A stretch of 64,000 nucleotides of DNA from Chamaecyparis obtusa (lineage: Eukaryota; Streptophyta; Pinopsida; Cupressales; Cupressaceae), in the NCBI GenBank assembly GCA_027943335.1, contig BSBK01000879.1:248001-312000 (forward strand), read 5' to 3'. Each line of letters begins with the position of its first letter. Position 1 is the stretch's first letter. Positions 58,832 through 64,000 of the stretch are shown one piece after another. The notes under the pieces are model-generated. The model was not told where the DNA came from. It made no database searches and was given only the letters and a program-made list of their open reading frames with translations. The position numbers were made by a program, and so were the translations under genes.

Positions 58832-59691
58832 TGATGAAGGGTGCTCCCCTTAATACCACAAACACATAACATAAATAGAGAAACAACAACAGTAATATGC
58901 AAGAACAGAAAATTGGCTTCTTATTATCTCCACAAATGTGGAATTACAAACTTTCAGAATTACAATATGCAAAGCCACATGGGCATTCCCTTACAATATT
59001 CTTTAGGACAAAGCCTTGAATCAATACCCAGATCTACTACCCAGAACTATTCTAAACTGCCTAAGACAATAATACAGCCTTCCTTATACAGGCAATTTTC
59101 CACCGCCTGGGAAGGTTCCAGAATTTTAGCCAATAAGGCCGACCAAACTTAGAATTATTTTATTTTACATTTCATTACATCATAGTCAGCTCAAGATAAC
59201 CTTTGAAACCCGAACAGAAATTTTGAAGAAAATTATTTTTCGCCATTTCGGGTGGCCCAACTTCTGAAGACCATAAGTCATCACCCGTTGACCCGCTCGA
59301 CTATTATAACCCCATTTCGGAAACGCCATGAAGCGCTCTACAGGCTTGATTGGCGCAAGTGCCCGTCACCCAAATTTTTGACCTCATTCGGGGCCTCTAA
59401 AGCCTTCAAAACTGAGTTCAAAGTTTCTGTACCCTGCTGCCAATACCGAAAATCTTCAATATCTTCCAATATACACTTGATTTGGCAATGAAACTTTACT
59501 GGCAGACTTATATGACCAAAATCAACCTCCAAGAAAGAAATCAGATCATTCTGAGCACATACGAAAATTACCAAAAATAGTAACTTTCCATAAATAGTAG
59601 CTCTGCACAAAATAGCCCTTATTGAATTCAAAAATAAAAATGTTTTTGGGTGATGCAAGATTGCTCTTACACCCAGGATGCTCCTGCATCA
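58832..59691 (-). repeat. E2 5' LTR
   Basis: 860 bp, the same length as the 3' LTR, with no indels noticed. It is followed by the GAATT duplication and then the interrupted LINE copy. Confidence 0.95.
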
Positions 59692-59696
59692 GAATT

Positions 59697-60480
59697 ATTG
59701 ACCCATGTACCCAAGGTATATGTCTTACTAAAAAGTAGATTGTTAGGGCTTTAGATAGAGAGGCTCCTTGGAAGTGCTTAGTTCAACATCACATTCAATT
59801 AGGTATTGGTGAATGATCTTGGATAAATAAATTGCTTCTCACCCCTTTTTTAAAACCCATGGGTCTGTCCCCTTTAATTCTATTTGATGTACTTGGATAA
59901 GAACTTTTAATTGGCTATTGTAGTTTTATCAAACCTTAAGTCATGGCATGAGATTTCTACCTCCTCCATTTGGTGGAATTTCTTAGTCCAAAACAAGATG
60001 GAAAAACTCTCAGTATATTTTAAAAACTCAAGGGAAAATTTTTGTTTCAAAAAGGAGTTCAAGTTTTTAATGATCTATGGGATCCCACTAATTTCAATTA
60101 GATGCCAATGTGGCAGAAACTCAGAATCTAACTCAAGCTATTTTTTTTTATAAATATCCTCTTTTGGAAGTTCAACAACTAGAGACTCCAACACTTTTGT
60201 AGGTTTTTGTCCACCCCTTTCCATGACAACTTCCTAGAGGACCAAAAATAGCATAACATGTGAAGTATATGATCTTTTCCTCTTAAATTTATTTATTAGT
60301 GGCTCCTTCCAAATATCTCCTTGGCACCGCAACTCAACTCTAAATGTAAGTGCATTCTTAGTTGTGTAAAATGAAACACTCATTAAGATATCAAATTTGG
60401 AGATCAAAAGTTGATGCTCATAATGAGCCGAATATTTTCCCTATTTTACCATCCAATTTTAGCCTATATTTCATATCTTT
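59697..60480 (+). pseudogene. LINE (L1-type) fragment, copy c, right part
   Basis: Continues ATTGACCCATGTACCC... where copy c was split by E2. Colinear with 42,294-42,903 and 49,960-50,640, more diverged. It includes AGAGAGGCTCCTTGGAAGTGCTTAG (the DGEAPWKVL-like segment, with Trp kept here) and AATATCTCCTTGGCA, the position at which T3 inserted in copy a. Confidence 0.7.
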
Positions 60481-60534
60481 TTTGCAAAGTTTCCATGCTT
60501 ATTGGATGGAATTGTCCAATAATTTGTTAGAATA

Positions 60535-60960
60535 ATAAGAAGAAGAATGCAAATATTAATACACAAAAGAGAACACAACAACACAGAATTTAACGTGGTT
60601 CACCCAATCCCTAGGCTACATCCACCAACATCGAGTCCAATATCTTTTTATTATTATCCGATGATTACAATCTGAAACCTGCAACTCAATACCGCCACAT
60701 GAAGCTACAATAATCCCTCATACAATCAATCTCAAACCCTAATCCCTATTACAAGTATTTTTGACATAACAAAATTAGGGCAAAAATACTCTGACTAATA
60801 GAAAAATAGATGGCTTCCCCTTGACCCCATGGATAAGTCTGATTAGGCTCCACATACATAACATAATTATCATTATAAACCACTTGAGAAAAAATAATGA
60901 ATAATATAGAATGTGCATATTAAATATTCTATTACTATACAATTAGGACAATTGTACCAG
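60535..60960. repeat. Possible LTR remnant
   Basis: Begins TGTTAGAATAATAAG and contains TTAACGTGGTTCACCCAATCCC, a phrase that I associate with plant Copia-type LTRs. The right end is not clear and no TSD or PBS was found, so this is only a suggestion. Confidence 0.3.
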
Positions 60961-63900
60961 TACTTTCATCACATTCGATGGGCGAGCCATATCAAAAATT
61001 GTCATCAGATATAATCATTATTGAAAAAAAAGCCTCTGACATGTCAGGTTTGATATTTTCACATAATATCGCAATGGCAAATGCAATTACTTTTGCTCTA
61101 CCGAGTTTAGAGCCTAGATCATAAACAAATTTTGTGAATGAAACATTCAAAGCACCTTCTTAAATGTAATGTGTAGACAAAACTCATTGCTCATTATGGT
61201 ATCTCTGTTAGAAAGCAAAGATCCCCAAGATAACTGAGAGGGGGGGGGGGGGTGAATCAGTTATCTAATAATTAAACCATTTATCAACTTCAATATCAAC
61301 TTCAACAGCTTTAAACCATATAATCAATGCAGTAACCAACCATAGAAAGATAATCATACACAATGACACAATAACACAAGATATGTTAACTAGGGAACCT
61401 CTTGATCAAAGAGTAAACCCTGGTGGGAATGATGCCCACAAAATGATGTACTAATATGAAAGTTCCTTGTGAAAGGATGGACCCTGTTAGGAGTCTTATG
61501 AAATACATTTAGTACATATGAATCTCTGTTAGGAGATTTTGAATCCCTATTAAAAGATTCTAACCCTGTTAGGATTATTCAATAGAATAATATGAAATAT
61601 GTTACCTCCTTCACACTATGCCAAAACCCCACTCTCTGCTACACAAGATCACAAATCTAGATCTCTGTACTTCTCAAGTCTTCCTTCATCACTGAATTAG
61701 CTCTATTCTTCACCTCATGCATATATTCGCATCACAACTTTCACAATTTCATATCAAAACTATTACAATCCCATCTTACAACAAGGAAAACATTCCTTCC
61801 TTTATACAATACTCAAATAGTTACAAATGAGTCGGCATCTAAATATAAAATAATAATTTCAACACGCTACACCAAAATTACATAAAACTGTCAGCTTCCA
61901 AATATTGTAACTTTCCACTCATGTGACCTCAAAGTTTGCACTGTGAACCACGTCACCACCAATGGGTCTCAAACTTCCCTTTAACTACACAGAATCAGAT
62001 TCTATCCCGATTAGGAGATATCCTCCGATTACCAAAAACCACTACTCAGGAACACTGCTAGAATACTGCTTCCACCAAAATGCTTATAACTTTCATGAAT
62101 AAATGAATTTCTTTTTGCGCTGTTAACCATAGGTTAATAACACACCAAAGAACATACCATCAATTGCGCATAACTCAATTTGCATTATAACATGTGTGCA
62201 AAACAAAATTGTGCCTGCTTCTCTACTAATCTCTAGAATAACACTGTGTTGACATCAATGACAATCATAGTCATGAATGCAACAACCACTGCTATAGAAT
62301 GATTGCCAAAGGCTTTAGCATTCATTCCTAACAATCTCAAATATATACAATGCATTGTATAAAAAAATAACAAATGTGTGCATAAAAAAGAACAAAATCT
62401 TGAGACAAAGTATATTGCAAAGTATATCTCATTATGATCTCTCAAAGCTGCAATACATTGTATAAATAAACAACAAACACACATAAGAAAAGAATAGAAG
62501 TTTAAGACAAAGAACATAGAAAACTATAAAAATACATGTTTTCAAAATAAGACATTTACAACTACGACAAAAGAGGATGCTTCTACTATGTAAAATGTTA
62601 AAATAAAATGGGATGGTTGTGCTTTGTCTCACAAGGAAGAAGATAATCATAAACTTGTGAAATAGAAACAACCACTTACAAAAAATGATAGAGCCCCAAA
62701 AGCTATTAACATATGTACTTGCAAACCATTAATGAAACACCTACTTAATCATGTAGTCTTTCTGAAATGATACATTTTTGCAAAAAATATTTGTCAATCT
62801 AGTAATGCATTTGTCAATGTTTTATCTTTGTTGTCCATTGAAATTTTTTTTTAAAAATACCATAGGGCAGCCAATTTGCAAATAGTGCATTAAAGCTATT
62901 TCATCCGGCCAAATTATATATTTTTTGTGCCATAGAACATAAGTTATGATAAACAAATATAAATTATCCATTCACTAACTTCTCTAGAAGAAAGACTTGT
63001 GTGTAAATGCATATTTCTTTTGCACAAATCAGACAATTAGACTACAAGAGAGAACATTAATATAGTTTAGATGGTATTATTAGATCAATATACCTGTTGA
63101 TTTTGATAAAGTACAACAAGCATTGTGTAGGAAAATTATTGAAACAAGGATAATAGCAGTTAGGTTTAAACATGAACTAGAATATGAAAATGCATATGTG
63201 TGTAAGAAAATGTTAGACCAACTTGTATAATGAATGCTTTAGTATCCCTATCAAAGATGTCATTGTATCTAAAAGAGATTATCTTCATAAATAAAGATTG
63301 GGAGACTCGTCTTCTAAACAATAAGGAAAAGATACATACAAATATAATTTCAAATATAAAGATGGACAATGACGGGGTAAGTGCACAAAGATGAGGGAAC
63401 AAAAAGGGGGTATAAGATGCCACTTTTTTTTTTTCTAAAACCATAAAACTCTAAACTTCAACAAGAAATTGAAGATGGTTAGACTCAAAATTTTAAGATG
63501 GTTTCTAAACTACTAATTTATTTTTTAAATGGTTCATATTAAGGCCCTCAAAAAAGGGGAGCGGAAAAAGTGGTCATGTTTTTTGTGAAAAAGAATAACA
63601 TAGCGTATGGTGTGCTCCCCCTAAAATGTTATCTTTTTTTAAAAAAAAAATTAATCTCTCCAGTGAGAAGTTAGCTAGCACCACGTAGTTTATCCCAAAT
63701 TTTTCTTCTAATTTTCTGATGAATGTATATTTTTTATGAGTTTTCGAAGTGCACACATCTTGAAAACATGAAATTTCTGTGTGCTCCCCCTAGAAATTAT
63801 TGAAAACTAATTGAAAATCATTATTTATTTTTTAAAGTATGTATAATGGAGTCTAGTTTCAAAAAAAGTAACTTGTTACAAAATTCGATAAACGAGCCAA

Positions 63901-64000
63901 AATCTATGCCCAAAATACTACACATTTTTTGACAAAAATCAGACATACATACAAAAGAAATTAGAGATGAAAAGGTTAACATAATCACAATTCAAAATAA
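60961..64000. other. AT-rich terminal region; retroelement-like leader fragment, no gene
   Basis: 61,200-61,620 resembles the first part of a retrotransposon transcript region: GTTAGAAAGCAAAGATCCCCAAGATAACTGAGA, a run of 13 G at 61,240-61,252, then several CCCTGTTAGGA words. No element boundary could be fixed. From about 62,100 onward I see only AT-rich DNA with short frames. GTGTGCTCCCCCTA occurs twice (near 63,610 and 63,779). Confidence 0.3.

Larger units (their letters stand above)
53324..59691 (-). mobile_element. E2: complete chromovirus-type Ty3 retrotransposon (6,368 bp)
   Basis: Two 860-bp LTRs (53,324-54,183 and 58,832-59,691), both TGATG...CATCA, are flanked by the exact TSD GAATT (53,319-53,323 and 59,692-59,696). 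A tRNA-Met-type PBS is at 58,818-58,829, and a gag-pol frame runs from 58,730 to 54,222, ending in a chromodomain-like tail. Unoccupied paralogous sites with a single GAATT are at 42,289 and 49,955. By hand I count about 25 differences between the LTRs (about 3%), nearly all transitions. Confidence 0.96.

Noticed and set aside
61240..61252. G-quadruplex from the 13-G run
   Set aside because: A single run without further G-tracts nearby; more likely a homopolymer within a retroelement leader, and its length may be unreliable.

Overview
The window looks like a gene-poor, AT-rich stretch of a very large land-plant genome. A gymnosperm/conifer-type genome is my best guess from the density of old, nested Ty3 elements. 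I see no intact host gene and no tRNA or rRNA gene. Almost everything recognisable is a transposable element or a product of recombination between elements, and insertion order can be read from target-site duplications (TSDs) and broken reading frames.

Block 1 (1-36,211) is an onion of nested insertions. The outermost layer is a minus-strand chromovirus-type Ty3 element (E1): pol and the end of gag at 1-3,311, the start of gag at 34,527-35,404 and a 5' LTR at 35,538-36,211. Its gag is split by a 31.2 kb CACTA (En/Spm) DNA transposon at 3,312-34,526, which has CACTA-type terminal inverted repeats and a 3-bp TCC TSD. Removing it together with one TSD copy rejoins gag in frame. Inside the CACTA are two Tat-lineage Ty3 elements, T1 (5,517-12,167, plus strand, pol deleted) and T2 (12,184-26,290, minus strand, full gag-PR-RT-RH-aRH-INT order). 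They lie 16 bp apart, tail to tail, each with its own 5-bp TSD. The CACTA's own cargo is a decayed multi-exon minus-strand gene (about 27.0-30.3 kb) that appears to put a SET-methyltransferase-like exon upstream of En/Spm transposase (Transposase_24-like) exons. The right part of the CACTA carries large inverted repeats and 232-243 bp tandem repeats.

Block 2 (36,212-53,323) begins with a Helitron Rep/helicase remnant (36,470-37,640), then a possible DCD-domain gene fragment (about 39.9-40.1 kb). Next comes a 2.3-2.4 kb segment present twice (40,528-42,903 and 48,292-50,568) around a truncated Tat element T3 (42,904-48,291). The layout fits unequal illegitimate recombination through a 4-bp microhomology. 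The duplicated segment holds the C-terminal end of a LINE (L1-type) ORF2. T3 keeps an antisense coiled-coil ORF between pol and its 3' LTR.

Block 3 (53,324-59,691) is a complete chromovirus E2 with 860-bp LTRs, a tRNA-Met-type PBS and a GAATT TSD, inserted into a third LINE copy. Its gag-pol is one frame of about 1,500 codons broken only by five nonsense codons that C-to-T transitions can explain. Block 4 (59,697-64,000) finishes that LINE copy and then holds AT-rich sequence with possible LTR remnants.

All boundaries, exon calls and domain calls were read by eye; percent differences are hand counts.
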